Source of the DNA: Paenibacillus humicus NBRC 102415
Lineage (GTDB): Bacteria > Bacillota > Bacilli > Paenibacillales > Paenibacillaceae
DNA length: 64,000 bases
Assembly (NCBI RefSeq): GCF_004000905.1
Contig: NZ_BIMD01000017.1
Coordinates: 1-64,000, forward strand
Direction of reading: 5' to 3'
The position numbers and the translations under genes were made by a program. Shown here piece after piece: positions 46,628-56,679 of the stretch. Below the pieces are notes generated by a model that saw only the letters and a list, made by a program, of their open reading frames with translations, did not search any database and was not told the DNA's origin. How positions within the stretch are numbered: position 1 is the stretch's first letter; every line of letters begins with the position of its first letter.

Positions 46628-46936
46628 TTAAATTTGCATGCGCATGATGTCCTGATAGGCCTCTACCGCCTTGTTCCGGACCTGCGTCACCAGCTGAAGG
46701 CTGAGCTCAGCCTGCTGCGAGACAATCATGACTTGTGAAATATCCGCTTGGCCAACCAAGTACTGGTTGTTGACCTGATGCACGGTTTTTTCTTGCGCGC
46801 TGACACTGTCCAGGGCGTTTTTGAGCATAGTCCCGAAGCTTTCGGTCACTTCGCTCGGCGATGCGGCTTGCGTCTTGGCCGTAATAGCCGGTGTGTTCAG
46901 AGGAGAGACCTGTGCAAGCGTTATAGGCTGGATCAT
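46628..46936 (-). CDS. fliE: Hook-basal body complex protein FliE
   Basis: A 102-residue protein that joins the MS ring to the rod. The C-terminal half (QADISQVMIVSQQAELSLQL, then VRNKAVEAYQDIMRMQI) is the FliE signature. It lies between flgC and fliF, with AAAGGAT upstream of the ATG. Confidence 0.95.
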   Translation of the reverse strand: MIQPITLAQVSPLNTPAITAKTQAASPSEVTESFGTMLKNALDSVSAQEKTVHQVNNQYLVGQADISQVMIVSQQAELSLQLVTQVRNKAVEAYQDIMRMQI

Positions 46937-46957
46937 TGTGGACTATCCTTTCGGCTT

Positions 46958-47404
46958 TTATTTTCCGATTTCAAGAGCTTTGACGAACATCGTCTTCGTT
47001 GCATTCAATGCGGTCACGTTCGCCTCGTAGGAACGGGACGCCGAGATCATATCCACCATTTCCTTCGTAACGTCCACGTTCGGCATCTTCACATACCCGT
47101 TCTTGTCCGCATCGGGATGAGACGGATTGTAGACCAGCTTGTCCGGAGTGCGATCCTCCTGGATCCGGCTTACTTTAACCCCTTTGGACGCCTCTCCCAT
47201 CTCATTTTGAAGCATCGATGCGAAGCTGCCTTCCTTCATGGGCTCCAACACGACCATTTTGCGCTTATAGGGCTGGAACTCGCCATTTACATAGGAGGCT
47301 CGAGTCGTCTCGGCATTCGCGATATTGGATGAGATCACATCCATTCGGAGCCGCTGGGCGGTCAATGCGGAAGCACTGATGTCAAATCCGTTGGTCAGCT
47401 TCAT
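46958..47404 (-). CDS. flgC: Flagellar basal-body rod protein FlgC
   Basis: A proximal rod protein of 148 residues. It has the N-terminal SSNIANAETTRASYVNGEFQ motif and the C-terminal block VDMISASRSYEANVTALNAT. It starts 3 bases after flgB. Confidence 0.95.
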   Translation of the reverse strand: MKLTNGFDISASALTAQRLRMDVISSNIANAETTRASYVNGEFQPYKRKMVVLEPMKEGSFASMLQNEMGEASKGVKVSRIQEDRTPDKLVYNPSHPDADKNGYVKMPNVDVTKEMVDMISASRSYEANVTALNATKTMFVKALEIGK

Positions 47405-47407
47405 TTC

Positions 47408-47821
47408 TTACCCTCTCCCGTCGATGGCAGTCCGCATCATCTTGATCTCGTGATTGATCTGTTGAATGTAGGAATTGTAGCGGAGCTGATTTTTGGCAAG
47501 CAATGCCATTTCGCGATCAGGATCCACGTTGTTTCCATTATTATTCATGACAGATTTTTCATCCGTGACAAGCTGCATGGTTGGAATCTGGTCATTTCGA
47601 CCTATGTCCATATGCATTTTTTGGGTCTTTATACCTGCTAAATCGTGGTTTTTCTGGCCGTTCAGCTGGTCATTCAGCAGCTCCTCGAATACCAGTTCCG
47701 AACGTTTGAAGTGCGGCGTGTCAGCATTGGAAATATTATCCGAGATTACCTGCTGCCTTGCTTCAGCGGCTCTCATTGCCCCTACAAGTCTGCTGAAATC
47801 CGCGCCGTTCAAGACATTCAA
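47408..47821 (-). CDS. flgB: Flagellar basal-body rod protein FlgB
   Basis: A proximal rod protein of 137 residues and the first gene of the fla/che operon. It has the QQVISDNISNADTPHFKRSE motif and the C-terminal DREMALLAKNQLRYNSYIQQ block. The start is a TTG at 47821 with only a weak ribosome site, so the first gene may be translated at low rate. The 161-base gap to the codY terminator holds the presumed operon promoter. Confidence 0.93.
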   Translation of the reverse strand: MNVLNGADFSRLVGAMRAAEARQQVISDNISNADTPHFKRSELVFEELLNDQLNGQKNHDLAGIKTQKMHMDIGRNDQIPTMQLVTDEKSVMNNNGNNVDPDREMALLAKNQLRYNSYIQQINHEIKMMRTAIDGRG

Positions 47822-47902
47822 TGCTGTTTCACCACTTTCTTCCTTAATGGTTTATCACTTATTCAACAAATCTTCAGGCATTCCTGCATCTTCGACATAA
47901 AA

Positions 47903-47932
47903 TAATTAAAAAAATGAGAGATCGATGTCGAG
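47903..47932 (-). promoter_or_regulatory. Candidate promoter of the fla/che operon
   Basis: Minus strand: -35 TCGACA, an 18-base spacer and -10 AATTAT, about 80 bases upstream of flgB in an AT-rich stretch. The boxes are imperfect (5/6 and 4/6). A half CodY-like GAAAATT lies at about 47960, which is too weak to call an operator. Confidence 0.4.
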
Positions 47933-47982
47933 ATTTGCCGAGTACGATAATCTTCCTAAATTTTCATATTTATTACAATGAG

Positions 47983-48017
47983 AAAAAAGCCCTATCTTTA
48001 TATAAAGATAGGGCTTT
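47983..48017 (-). terminator. Intrinsic terminator of codY
   Basis: A perfect 32-base palindrome (16-bp arms AAAGCCCTATCTTTAT) is followed on the minus strand by further T, making a T6 tail. It lies 22 bases beyond the codY stop and insulates the fla/che operon from upstream transcription. In the other direction the stem also ends in T, so it may work both ways. Confidence 0.93.
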
Positions 48018-48038
48018 CCTGGGTATAAAGAACCTCTT

Positions 48039-48812
48039 TTACTTCTTCATCTTGCCTAATTCTTCCAAAAGTTGATGGTTCAGGATGCGGATGTAAGTGC
48101 CTTTCATTCCTAAAGATCGCGTTTCGATAACTCCAGCGCTCTCGAGTTTGCGGAGCGCGTTCACAATCACGGATCTGGTTATACCGACCCGGTCGGCGAT
48201 CTTCGACGCAACGAGCAACCCTTCCTTGCCTTCCAGCTCCTCGAAAATATGCTCGACAGCTTCCAGCTCGCTGAAGGACAGCGAGCCGATCGCGACTGCG
48301 ACGACAGCTCTGCTGCGCGCCTCAAGCGCGATCTCTTCCGCTCTCTCCCGCAGGATTTCCATGCCTACGATTGTGGACCCGTATTCGGCGAGGATGAGAT
48401 CCTCATCGTCGAATACTCCGCTCAGACGCGTGAGGACGACGGTACCGAGCCGGTCTCCGCCGCCGGTGATCGGAACGACGCACATCATCTCCTGGGCGTT
48501 CATGAAGCGGAATACATCCGCGATGCCGGGATCGGGAACGACATTGGTCTCCGGCTCCCTCATCTGCAGGAATCGGGCGTTTGTCTCCTGAGGAAAGCGG
48601 AGCTCGGCTTCAGCTGCCAAGCTCCGGAACTGATCATGGTCGAAACGGTCGACTGCGGCGCAGCCCAAAATCTTGCCTCTGCGGCTGACAACGAAAATGT
48701 TGGCTTGAATGACGGAGCTGAGAACTTCCGCCATCTCCCTGAAGCTGAGTGCCTTGCCCGCCGCTTTTTGCAGCAGCCGGTTCAGCGATCTTGTTTTGGT
48801 CAATAATGTCAT
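48039..48812 (-). CDS. codY: Global transcription regulator CodY
   Basis: CodY senses branched-chain amino acids and GTP and represses many stationary-phase genes. The 257-residue protein has an N-terminal GAF domain (about 1-155, with [11 protein letters not shown]) and a C-terminal winged helix-turn-helix with [20 protein letters not shown] and [11 protein letters not shown]. It is the last gene of the dprA-topA-trmFO-hslV-hslU-codY series, and its terminator precedes flgB. Confidence 0.97.
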   Translation of the reverse strand: MTLLTKTRSLNRLLQKAAGKALSFREMAEVLSSVIQANIFVVSRRGKILGCAAVDRFDHDQFRSLAAEAELRFPQETNARFLQMREPETNVVPDPGIADVFRFMNAQEMMCVVPITGGGDRLGTVVLTRLSGVFDDEDLILAEYGSTIVGMEILRERAEEIALEARSRAVVAVAIGSLSFSELEAVEHIFEELEGKEGLLVASKIADRVGITRSVIVNALRKLESAGVIETRSLGMKGTYIRILNHQLLEELGKMKK

Positions 48813-48837
48813 CTTTCTGCTTGCCCCCCGAACTACC

Positions 48838-50232
48838 CTACAATATATATTGGCTCAAATCCCGGTCTTGCGCAATGGAGGATAGCTTTTCCTTCACATA
48901 CTCCGGCGTGATGAGCAGACTTTCCAGCGTTAGGTCCGGCGCCTCGAAAGACAAGTCCTCGAGCAGCTTCTCCAGAATCGTATGGAGCCTGCGCGCGCCT
49001 ATGTTTTCTGTATTGCGGTTGACGTCAGCCGCGATGGACGCAAGCTCCGCAATCGCCTCATCCGAAAATTCGATTGCGATTCCTTCCGTCGCCAACAGCG
49101 CGGTGTATTGTTTGGTCAGAGCGTTTTTGGGCTCCTTGAGAATCTGCACGAAGTCCTCCAGCGTCAGCGATGTCAATTCCACCCGAATCGGGAATCTTCC
49201 CTGAAGCTCAGGGATGAGATCGGACGGTTTGGAAACGTGGAACGCTCCTGCGGCGATGAACAGGATGTAGTCGGTTTTGACCGCTCCATATTTCGTCATG
49301 ATGGTAGAGCCTTCGACGATCGGCAGAATGTCGCGCTGTACGCCTTCACGAGACACGTCAGGACCCGACCCCTTGGAAGGACTCGCGATCTTGTCGATCT
49401 CGTCCAGGAAGACGATTCCGGACTGCTCCGCCCTTCTCACCGATTCGCCGATGACCTCGTCCATATCAATCAGCTTGGCCGCCTCTTCCTGCGTCAATAC
49501 CTTGCGGGCTTCCTTGACCGTAAGCTTGCGGCGCTTGGTCCGCTTCGGCATGAACTGTCCCAGCATCTCCTGCATGTTCATGCCCATCATTTCATTGCCC
49601 TGCCCCGACATCATATCCATCATCGTCGGCGAAGTATCCTCGACATCAAGCTCCAGCAGATCGTTTTCCAGCTCTCCGGCTTTAAGCTTTGCGCGGACAG
49701 CCTGCCTTTTGCCCAGAATATCGGGATCGTTCACCTTCTCTTCCTCATCGTCCTTGGACCCTTGATTGCCGAAGAGCATTTCAAGAGGATTTTTGCCGCC
49801 CTTGGACTTGACCGGAGACGGAACAAGAAGCTCGACGAGCCGTTCGTTGGCCTGCTCTTCCGCCCTGTCCTTCACCCGTTCGGTCCGTTCGGCCTTGACC
49901 ATGCGGATCGACACTTCCACGAGATCGCGGATCATCGATTCCACGTCCCGGCCGACATAACCGACCTCGGTGAATTTCGTCGCCTCGATCTTGACGAACG
50001 GCGCTCCCACAAGCTTGGCCAGACGCCTGGCAATTTCCGTTTTGCCGACGCCGGTCGGACCGATCATCAGCATGTTTTTCGGAACGATTTCGTCCCTCAA
50101 GGCTTCGTCGAGCTTGCTGCGGCGGTAACGGTTGCGCAAGGCGACCGCGACCGAGCGCTTGGCCTGCTTCTGGCCTACGATATATTTGTCCAGTTCAGCA
50201 ACGATTTGCCTTGGCGTCAAATCTTCCTTCAC
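48838..50232 (-). CDS. hslU: ATP-dependent protease ATPase subunit HslU (ClpY)
   Basis: The AAA+ unfoldase of the HslUV protease. The 464-residue protein has the Walker [16 protein letters not shown] (Lys64), an inserted I domain (about 115-240) and the Walker [13 protein letters not shown]. The start is a GTG at 50232 with GAGGGAGT upstream. It lies between hslV and codY. Confidence 0.97.
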   Translation of the reverse strand: MKEDLTPRQIVAELDKYIVGQKQAKRSVAVALRNRYRRSKLDEALRDEIVPKNMLMIGPTGVGKTEIARRLAKLVGAPFVKIEATKFTEVGYVGRDVESMIRDLVEVSIRMVKAERTERVKDRAEEQANERLVELLVPSPVKSKGGKNPLEMLFGNQGSKDDEEEKVNDPDILGKRQAVRAKLKAGELENDLLELDVEDTSPTMMDMMSGQGNEMMGMNMQEMLGQFMPKRTKRRKLTVKEARKVLTQEEAAKLIDMDEVIGESVRRAEQSGIVFLDEIDKIASPSKGSGPDVSREGVQRDILPIVEGSTIMTKYGAVKTDYILFIAAGAFHVSKPSDLIPELQGRFPIRVELTSLTLEDFVQILKEPKNALTKQYTALLATEGIAIEFSDEAIAELASIAADVNRNTENIGARRLHTILEKLLEDLSFEAPDLTLESLLITPEYVKEKLSSIAQDRDLSQYIL

Positions 50233-50286
50233 AGGCTCACTCCCTCTGCATACTAATAATCGCTATCGCGTTAAGGGCAGGAATCT

Positions 50287-50826
50287 TCAGACTTCTTCCA
50301 CGATGATGCTGTGATTGGTGAATACGCAAATCTCCGCTGCCGTCTCAAGTGCTGCCTGAGCCATTTCCCTGGCGCTGAGATTAGGCGCGTGCCGCTTCAA
50401 TGCCCTCGCGGCAGCAAGGGCGAAGCTGCCACCGGAGCCGATGGCCAAAATGCCGTCATCCGGCTCAATGACTTCCCCGTTGCCCGAAATCAGCAGCAGT
50501 CCGGTGGTGTCCATGACGAGAAGCATCGCCTCGAGCCGGCGAAGCACCCGGTCCGATCTCCACTCCTTGGCGAGTTCGACGGCGGCGCGCTGCAAGTTCC
50601 CGTGATGCTCCTCGAGCTTGCTTTCGAACTTCTCGAACAAGGTGATTGCATCCGCAACCGAGCCGGCAAAGCCCGCGGCTACTTGGCCGCGGTACAGACG
50701 CCGGACTTTTTTGGCGGAGCCTTTCATGATCATGCTGTTGCCGAAGGTCACTTGACCGTCGCCCGCTATGGCGCCTTTTCCATTATGGCGGACGGCGCAT
50801 ATCGTCGTCGCGTGGAACTGCATTTC
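50287..50826 (-). CDS. hslV: ATP-dependent protease peptidase subunit HslV (ClpQ/CodW)
   Basis: The proteasome-like peptidase partner of HslU. The 179-residue product has [29 protein letters not shown] and [19 protein letters not shown]. The presumed N-terminal nucleophile Thr in HATTICAV is preceded by MEMQFHA, so a short propeptide must be removed; B. subtilis CodW is reported to use an N-terminal Ser, which is absent here. The ATG at 50826 has GGGAG 8 bases upstream; an ATG at 50835 is too close. It directly follows trmFO with a 30-base gap. Confidence 0.95.
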   Translation of the reverse strand, partial: EMQFHATTICAVRHNGKGAIAGDGQVTFGNSMIMKGSAKKVRRLYRGQVAAGFAGSVADAITLFEKFESKLEEHHGNLQRAAVELAKEWRSDRVLRRLEAMLLVMDTTGLLLISGNGEVIEPDDGILAIGSGGSFALAAARALKRHAPNLSAREMAQAALETAAEICVFTNHSIIVEEV

Positions 50827-50856
50827 CATGAACATGTCTCCCTTCGTGTCTGGCTC

Positions 50857-52191
50857 CTAAACGGACGGAACCGCTCCTAGAACATCGCGCTTGAAGGATT
50901 CAACCGCTTCGATCGCTCTTGCCGCGATCATCTCGTTCTTTTCCTTCTTGTTGCGGATCCGCTTCTCCAGCGGAGGGAATAGGCCGAAATTGGCGTTCAT
51001 CGGCTGGAAGTGGCGGAAGTCGGCCGTCGTTATATATCCCGCCATGCTGCCGAGAGCCGTCTCTGCAGGCAGGACGAGCGGCTCCAGCCCTTTGGCCAGC
51101 CGTCCGGCGTTGAGGCCCGCCAGCAGGCCGGAGGCGGCCGATTCCACATAGCCCTCGACCCCGGTCATCTGGCCGGCGAAGAAGAGGTTCTCGCGGCCCT
51201 TGAACTGGTACGTCGACTCCAGCAGCTTCGGCGAGTTGATGAACGTATTGCGGTGCATGACTCCGTAACGGACGAATTCCGCATTTTCAAGCCCCGGGAT
51301 GAGAGAGAATACCCGCTTCTGCTCTCCCCACTTCAGATGCGTCTGGAAGCCGACCAGATTGTAGAGCGTGCCGGCGGCGTTGTCCTGGCGCAGCTGGATG
51401 ACCGCATGCGGCAGCTTGCCCGTACGGGGATCGATGAGCCCGACCGGCTTCATCGGACCGAACAGCACCGTCTGCTTGCCGCGCTGGGCCATGACCTCGA
51501 TCGGCATGCAGCCTTCGAAATAGACTTCCTTCTCGAATTCCTTTAAGGCGGCCGTCTCTGCGGTAATCAAGGCTTCATGGAAGATGTTGAATTCCTCTTC
51601 CGTCATCGGGCAGTTCAGGTAGGCCGCTTCGCCTTTGTCATAACGCGAAGCCAGATAAACCTTCTCCATGTCGATGGAGTCCTTCTCCACAATCGGAGCG
51701 GCGGCGTCGTAGAAGTAGAAATACTCCTCTCCCATCAGGTCCTTGATCGCTCCGGAGAGCGCTGGCGCCGTCAGAGGGCCGGTAGCGATGACCGTAATTC
51801 CGTCCTCCGGAATCGAGGTGATCTCTTCGTTGCTTACCGTAATCAAAGGATGATTGCGCAGCGTTTGCGTAATATCTCCCGAGAATCCGTCGCGGTCAAC
51901 GGCTAGCGCGCCGCCGGCAGGCACCGCATTGCGATCGGCCGATTCGAGAACGAGAGAGCCGAGCCTTCTCATTTCTTCCTTCAAGACGCCGACGGCATTG
52001 GTGAGGCCGTTGGCGCGCAAGCTGTTGCTGCATACAAGCTCGGCGAATTTGTCGGTATGATGCGCAGGCGTGCGGGTAACCGGACGCATTTCGTACAGAT
52101 GGACCGGAACTCCCTGGGAAGCGATCTGCCAGGCGGCTTCGCTGCCGGCCAGACCGGCTCCAATGACGGTAACGTGCTGTGGTGTGGACAC
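50857..52191 (-). CDS. trmFO: Folate-dependent tRNA (m5U54) methyltransferase TrmFO
   Basis: A flavoprotein that uses methylenetetrahydrofolate to methylate U54 of tRNA. The 444-residue protein has the FAD motif [16 protein letters not shown] at the N-terminus and the conserved [10 protein letters not shown] with a catalytic Cys, then [14 protein letters not shown]. The start is a GTG at 52191 with GAGGAA upstream. In B. subtilis xerC follows here; in this window hslV follows directly. Confidence 0.96.
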   Translation of the reverse strand: MSTPQHVTVIGAGLAGSEAAWQIASQGVPVHLYEMRPVTRTPAHHTDKFAELVCSNSLRANGLTNAVGVLKEEMRRLGSLVLESADRNAVPAGGALAVDRDGFSGDITQTLRNHPLITVSNEEITSIPEDGITVIATGPLTAPALSGAIKDLMGEEYFYFYDAAAPIVEKDSIDMEKVYLASRYDKGEAAYLNCPMTEEEFNIFHEALITAETAALKEFEKEVYFEGCMPIEVMAQRGKQTVLFGPMKPVGLIDPRTGKLPHAVIQLRQDNAAGTLYNLVGFQTHLKWGEQKRVFSLIPGLENAEFVRYGVMHRNTFINSPKLLESTYQFKGRENLFFAGQMTGVEGYVESAASGLLAGLNAGRLAKGLEPLVLPAETALGSMAGYITTADFRHFQPMNANFGLFPPLEKRIRNKKEKNEMIAARAIEAVESFKRDVLGAVPSV

Positions 52192-52287
52192 TTGCTATTC
52201 CTCGCTTTCTTTCATTCAAAGGACTTCATAACCGCAGGGAAGCGGAAAGCATGTCGAGACGGCTTTCCGCTTCCACGTGGGTATAGG

Positions 52288-54387
52288 TTACAGCTGATCG
52301 AGATCCTGGTCTTCGGGAAGCTCTTCCGTATAATCGCAGGAAGGGCATTGGAGACGGGCTCCGGTCTTGTTCCGCTTCACGACGAGCATGCTGTCGCACT
52401 GGGGACATGGCTTGCCGGACGGCCGGTCCCAGGAGACATAGTCACATTCAGGATATTGATCGCAGCCGAAAAAGATTCTTCCTTTTTTGCTGCGGCGTTC
52501 AATGATGTGGCCTTTCTCGCATTTCGGGCACACGACTCCGATGCTTTTGACGATCGGCTTCGTATTCCGGCAGTCCGGGAATCCCGAGCAGGCCAGGAAT
52601 TTGCCGAAGCGGCCCATTTTGTAGACCATCGGCATGCCGCATTTCTCGCAGGTTTCATCCGAAACCTCGTCTTGGAGCTCGACTTCCTTCATCTCTTCCT
52701 CGGCTACTTCCAGACGCTTCTCGAAGGAATCGTAGAACTGGGCGAGCACCTTGACCCAGTCCTCCTTGCCTTCCTCGACATGGTCAAGGTCGCCTTCCAT
52801 ATGGGCGGTGAACTCCGCATCCAGAATTTCGGGGAAGAACTCTTCCATGAGCTGGATGACGAGGTCGCCAAGCTCGGTCGGCATGAATTTCTTCTCTTCG
52901 ATCGCGACGTAACCGCGCTTCTGGATCGTCTCCAGCGTCGGAGCGTAGGTGGACGGACGGCCGATGCCGAGCTCTTCCAGCGTTTTTACGAGACGCGCTT
53001 CCGTGTAGCGGGGAGGCGGCTGCGTGAAATGCTGCTTGGGAACCATGGAATCCGTCTTCACCGCGTCTCCGACCGACAGTGCGGGGAGGAATTTGTCCTC
53101 TTCCGTCGTGCCATCGTCGTTGCCTTCGACGTACACCTTCATGAATCCCGGGAATTTCACCTTGGAGCCCGCCGCCCGGAAGACGACTTCTCCTGCAGCG
53201 AGATCCACCGTCATCGTATCCAGCACGGCCGAGCTCATCTGGCTGGCAACGAAGCGCTCCCAGACAAGCTTGTACAGGCGATACTGATCCCGGCTCAAAA
53301 ACTCTTTGACCGCATCCGGCTCCCAGGCCATCGAAGTCGGGCGGATCGCTTCATGCGCATCCTGCGCATTGCTGTTCTTTTTGAGATAAACCCTGGGCTG
53401 CTCGGGATAATACTCCGCGCCGTATTTCGATGTGATATATTCCTTGGCTTCCTCTTGGGCTATCGGGGAAATCCGGGTCGAATCGGTTCTCATATACGTG
53501 ATAAGACCCGCTGTGCCTTCCTTGCCGAGATCGACGCCCTCGTACAGCTGCTGGGCGACGCTCATCGTCTTGGAGGCGCGGAAGTTCAGCTTGCGCGCGG
53601 CTTCCTGCTGGAGCGAGCTTGTAATGAACGGCGGAGCCGGATTGCGCTGGCGCTCCTTCTCTTTCACTTCGGCTACCGTGAAGGACTTGCTGCCGATGGC
53701 ATCCAGAACGCGCTGCATTTCTGCTTCGCTCCGCAGCTCTCCTTTTTCGCCGGCAAGGCTGTGGAACTTCGCTTCGAATTCGGATTTGCCCTTGGCGAGG
53801 CCCGCTGTAATCGACCAGTACTCTTCGGGAATGAAGGCATCGATCTCATGCTCCCGGTCGATGATCAGCTTCACCGCTACCGATTGGACGCGGCCTGCGG
53901 AAAGTCCTTTTTTGACTTTCTTCCATAATAGGGGGCTGATCTTGTAGCCGACGAGACGGTCGAGAATACGGCGCGCCTGCTGCGCGTTGACCAGATCCAT
54001 ATCGATTTTGCGCGGAGTCTTGAAGGCGTCCTTGACGGCCTGCTTCGTAATCTCGTTGAAAACGACGCGGCAGGTGTCCGTCTCGCTGATGTCCAGATAA
54101 TGCGCCAAATGCCAGGCGATCGCTTCCCCTTCGCGATCGGGGTCAGCCGCCAGATAAACTTTTTTGACTTTTTTGCTCGCGTCCTTGAGTTCCTTGAGGA
54201 CGGAGCCTTTGCCGCGAATCGTAATATATTTGGGGTTGAAATCGTTCTCGACTTCGACGCCGATCTGGCTTTTCGGCAAATCGCGGATGTGGCCCATGGA
54301 GGCTTTCACAATGAATTTGCTTCCCAAATATTTGCCAATCGTCTTTGCTTTTGCCGGTGATTCGACAATGACAAGTGAATCGGCCAT
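52288..54387 (-). CDS. topA: DNA topoisomerase I
   Basis: A type IA topoisomerase that relaxes negative supercoils. The 699-residue protein has a Toprim domain ([31 protein letters not shown]), the catalytic Tyr298 in [12 protein letters not shown] and three C-terminal four-Cys zinc fingers ([24 protein letters not shown]). Length is normal. AAAGGAGG precedes the ATG, which is 27 bases after dprA. Confidence 0.97.
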   Translation of the reverse strand: MADSLVIVESPAKAKTIGKYLGSKFIVKASMGHIRDLPKSQIGVEVENDFNPKYITIRGKGSVLKELKDASKKVKKVYLAADPDREGEAIAWHLAHYLDISETDTCRVVFNEITKQAVKDAFKTPRKIDMDLVNAQQARRILDRLVGYKISPLLWKKVKKGLSAGRVQSVAVKLIIDREHEIDAFIPEEYWSITAGLAKGKSEFEAKFHSLAGEKGELRSEAEMQRVLDAIGSKSFTVAEVKEKERQRNPAPPFITSSLQQEAARKLNFRASKTMSVAQQLYEGVDLGKEGTAGLITYMRTDSTRISPIAQEEAKEYITSKYGAEYYPEQPRVYLKKNSNAQDAHEAIRPTSMAWEPDAVKEFLSRDQYRLYKLVWERFVASQMSSAVLDTMTVDLAAGEVVFRAAGSKVKFPGFMKVYVEGNDDGTTEEDKFLPALSVGDAVKTDSMVPKQHFTQPPPRYTEARLVKTLEELGIGRPSTYAPTLETIQKRGYVAIEEKKFMPTELGDLVIQLMEEFFPEILDAEFTAHMEGDLDHVEEGKEDWVKVLAQFYDSFEKRLEVAEEEMKEVELQDEVSDETCEKCGMPMVYKMGRFGKFLACSGFPDCRNTKPIVKSIGVVCPKCEKGHIIERRSKKGRIFFGCDQYPECDYVSWDRPSGKPCPQCDSMLVVKRNKTGARLQCPSCDYTEELPEDQDLDQL

Positions 54388-54414
54388 TCTGGCGTCCTCC
54401 TTTCACAGCTGTAA

Positions 54415-55524
54415 TTACAATGCCATATATATGGAACCGCTTTGCTGTTCAATCTTATGTTTTAAAGATAAATTTATCAGAACTGCCTGCAAAAGTCCAA
54501 AAGGCATGTTCAAGGCTTCCAGCAACCCGTCTGCAGATCGCGGTCCATCCTGCAGGAGGCGGAGAACCGCCTCCTCTTCAGCCGTCAACGCGGCGCCGTC
54601 CCGCTCCGGTTCGGGCATGCGTCTGCAGCTGTCCGGATATTCCTCGCCGATCTGGCGCGCATCGCTGAGCAGACGGGCATAACCGCAGCGGATGAGCTCG
54701 TTGCAGCCCTCGCTGCGTGTCGAGCCGAGCGGGCCCGGAACCGCGAATACATCCCGGTTCATCTCGAGCGCCTGCTCCGCCGTAATCAGGGAACCGCTCC
54801 GCGAAGCGGCCTCCACAACGACGGTTCCGAGACTCAGTCCGGCAATGATGCGGTTGCGCTGCGGGAACATGCCGGGATGAACCGGAGTTCCGATCGGGTA
54901 TTCCGAGAGCAGCAGGCCGTCGCGGGCGATCCGTCTGTACAGCGGCCGGTTCTCCGGCGGATATGCCGTATCGACCGGCGTCCCCAGGACGGCGATCGTG
55001 CCGCAGCCGGCATCAAGGGCGGCCTGATGGACGATGCCGTCAATGCCCTTGGCCATGCCGCTGACGACGGTAAAGCCCTGCCGCGCGATTCCTCCGGCAA
55101 GCGCTGAAGCGGCCTGCCTGCCGTAGACGCTCGGGTTGCGGGTGCCGACAACCGATAGGCAAGGAGTGCTCAGCAGACGTCGATCTCCGATTCCGTACAA
55201 CACCCATGGCGGCTGCGGGGTCTGTCTCAGCAGCTCCGGATATTCCGAATCGAGCGGCGTCAGCCTCCAGCCTCCTTGGCCGGCCAGGGCGTCTTCCCAA
55301 GCCGGCTTGATATTTCCGGTCCAGCGCCGGCAAAATTCCTCGGCCGGCTGCGCCCTGATGCCAAGCCGGATCAGCTTGTCGGCCGTTATCGTCTCCTTCA
55401 AGCTCATGCCGGACATCAGAACCTTGTTGACCGACGCCCAGCCGATGCCTGGAGTCTCGCTCAGCGTTACGATGAATATTCGGATAACCTGTTCGTTGTC
55501 ATGATTAGGGAGCCAAGTCACCAT
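54415..55524 (-). CDS. dprA: DNA processing protein DprA (Smf)
   Basis: DprA loads RecA on incoming single-stranded DNA in natural transformation. The 369-residue protein has an N-terminal HhH-like region (about 1-75), the Rossmann-like DprA core with LSVVGTRNPSVYGRQAA, VVSGMAKGIDGIVHQAAL, YPPENRPLYRRIA and LIGLVVVEA-like ISAGLSLGTVVVEAASRSGS parts, and a C-terminal winged helix. It is the first gene of a series running to codY. Confidence 0.95.
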   Translation of the reverse strand: MVTWLPNHDNEQVIRIFIVTLSETPGIGWASVNKVLMSGMSLKETITADKLIRLGIRAQPAEEFCRRWTGNIKPAWEDALAGQGGWRLTPLDSEYPELLRQTPQPPWVLYGIGDRRLLSTPCLSVVGTRNPSVYGRQAASALAGGIARQGFTVVSGMAKGIDGIVHQAALDAGCGTIAVLGTPVDTAYPPENRPLYRRIARDGLLLSEYPIGTPVHPGMFPQRNRIIAGLSLGTVVVEAASRSGSLITAEQALEMNRDVFAVPGPLGSTRSEGCNELIRCGYARLLSDARQIGEEYPDSCRRMPEPERDGAALTAEEEAVLRLLQDGPRSADGLLEALNMPFGLLQAVLINLSLKHKIEQQSGSIYMAL

Positions 55525-55577
55525 CTGGCGGATTCGTCCTCTCGCGATAAGGATCGGCCGGCTCCGCGCTCCTTCCT

Positions 55578-55606
55578 ATTGTGGGGCACAAGAATGGAGA
55601 TTGCAA
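55578..55606 (-). promoter_or_regulatory. Candidate promoter for dprA-topA
   Basis: Minus strand: -35 TTGCAA, a 17-base spacer and -10 CACAAT, about 55 bases upstream of dprA and after the sucD terminator. The -10 box is only 4/6, so confidence is low. Confidence 0.35.
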
Positions 55607-55621
55607 GCGCAGCCGGGCCGG

Positions 55622-55673
55622 CAAAACAAAAGGCAGCCTTCCCCAACCCCTGACGGGTCGAAGAAGGCTGCCT
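55622..55673 (-). terminator. Intrinsic terminator of sucC-sucD
   Basis: Minus strand: an 11-bp stem (AGGCAGCCTTC/GAAGGCTGCCT) with a 21-base loop, followed by TTTGTTTT. It lies 28 bases past the sucD stop. Confidence 0.85.
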
Positions 55674-55700
55674 GCCTTCAGCTAACTAGTTTGATTGGAT

Positions 55701-56630
55701 TCAGTGGGTTTTGCATTTCTCCAGAAGGCCTTGCTCTTCCAGAACGCCGACGAGAGTCGAACCCATGTCGGACGGAGTCGGAGCAACCTTGATGCCGCAA
55801 GCTTCCAGCGTCGCGATTTTTTCCGCAGCCGTTCCTTTGCCGCCGGAAATGATGGCGCCTGCATGGCCCATGCGTTTTCCCGGAGGAGCCGTAGCGCCGC
55901 CGATGAAGCCGACTACCGGCTTCTTCATGTTGGCTTTGACCCACTCGGCCGCTTCTTCCTCAGCCGTGCCGCCGATCTCGCCGATCATGATGACCGCATA
56001 GGTGTCCGGATCTTCATTGAACAGGTTCAGGATGTCGATGAACTCGGATCCTTTGACCGGGTCGCCGCCGATGCCTACAGCCGTCGATTGGCCGATGCCG
56101 CGGGTCGTCAGCTGATGAACCGCTTCGTAAGTCAGCGTCCCCGAACGGGAAACGACGCCTACATGGCCTTTTCTGTGGATATATCCAGGCATGATGCCGA
56201 TTTTGATCTCGTCCGGCGTAATGACGCCTGGGCAGTTAGGTCCGATCAGGCGGGTTTTCTTGCCTTCCATGTAACGCTTCACGCGCACCATGTCCAGAAC
56301 CGGAATGCCTTCCGTGATGCAGATGACGAGATCCAGCTCCGCTTCTACCGCCTCCAGGATGGAGTCGGCCGCGAATGCCGGCGGCACGTAGATGACGGAT
56401 ACCGTCGCGCCCGTGTCGGCAACCGCTTCGCGAACCGAATTGTAGACCGGCAGCGATTTCGTCTCGCCGTTTTCAAGCGTGATGTCGACGGTCGTGCCGC
56501 CTTTGCCAGGAGTTACCCCGCCAACCATCTGGGTGCCGTATTCAAGAGCGCCCTTCGTATGGAACAGACCGGTTTGGCCGGTAATGCCCTGGGTGATCAC
56601 TTTGGTGTCTTTGTTGATCAAAATGCTCAT
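55701..56630 (-). CDS. sucD: Succinyl-CoA synthetase alpha subunit
   Basis: Substrate-level phosphorylation step of the TCA cycle, together with SucC. The 309-residue protein has the CoA-binding domain ([20 protein letters not shown]) and the ligase domain with the phospho-His loop [18 protein letters not shown]. Sequence and length are normal. It follows sucC with a 49-base gap and ends at a terminator. Confidence 0.97.
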   Translation of the reverse strand: MSILINKDTKVITQGITGQTGLFHTKGALEYGTQMVGGVTPGKGGTTVDITLENGETKSLPVYNSVREAVADTGATVSVIYVPPAFAADSILEAVEAELDLVICITEGIPVLDMVRVKRYMEGKKTRLIGPNCPGVITPDEIKIGIMPGYIHRKGHVGVVSRSGTLTYEAVHQLTTRGIGQSTAVGIGGDPVKGSEFIDILNLFNEDPDTYAVIMIGEIGGTAEEEAAEWVKANMKKPVVGFIGGATAPPGKRMGHAGAIISGGKGTAAEKIATLEACGIKVAPTPSDMGSTLVGVLEEQGLLEKCKTH

Positions 56631-56679
56631 CGCAAATTCACATCCCCTAACAGAATTCGTATCTGCAGCCCCAAGGGCA

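Noticed and set aside
47955-47972. CodY box in front of the fla/che operon
   Set aside because: Only the right half (GAAAATT) matches; the left half has several mismatches, so it is not a convincing operator.
52057-53928. 623-codon open frame opposite topA
   Set aside because: Antisense shadow of topA, with a composition typical of reverse-frame translation (rich in H, R, F, L).
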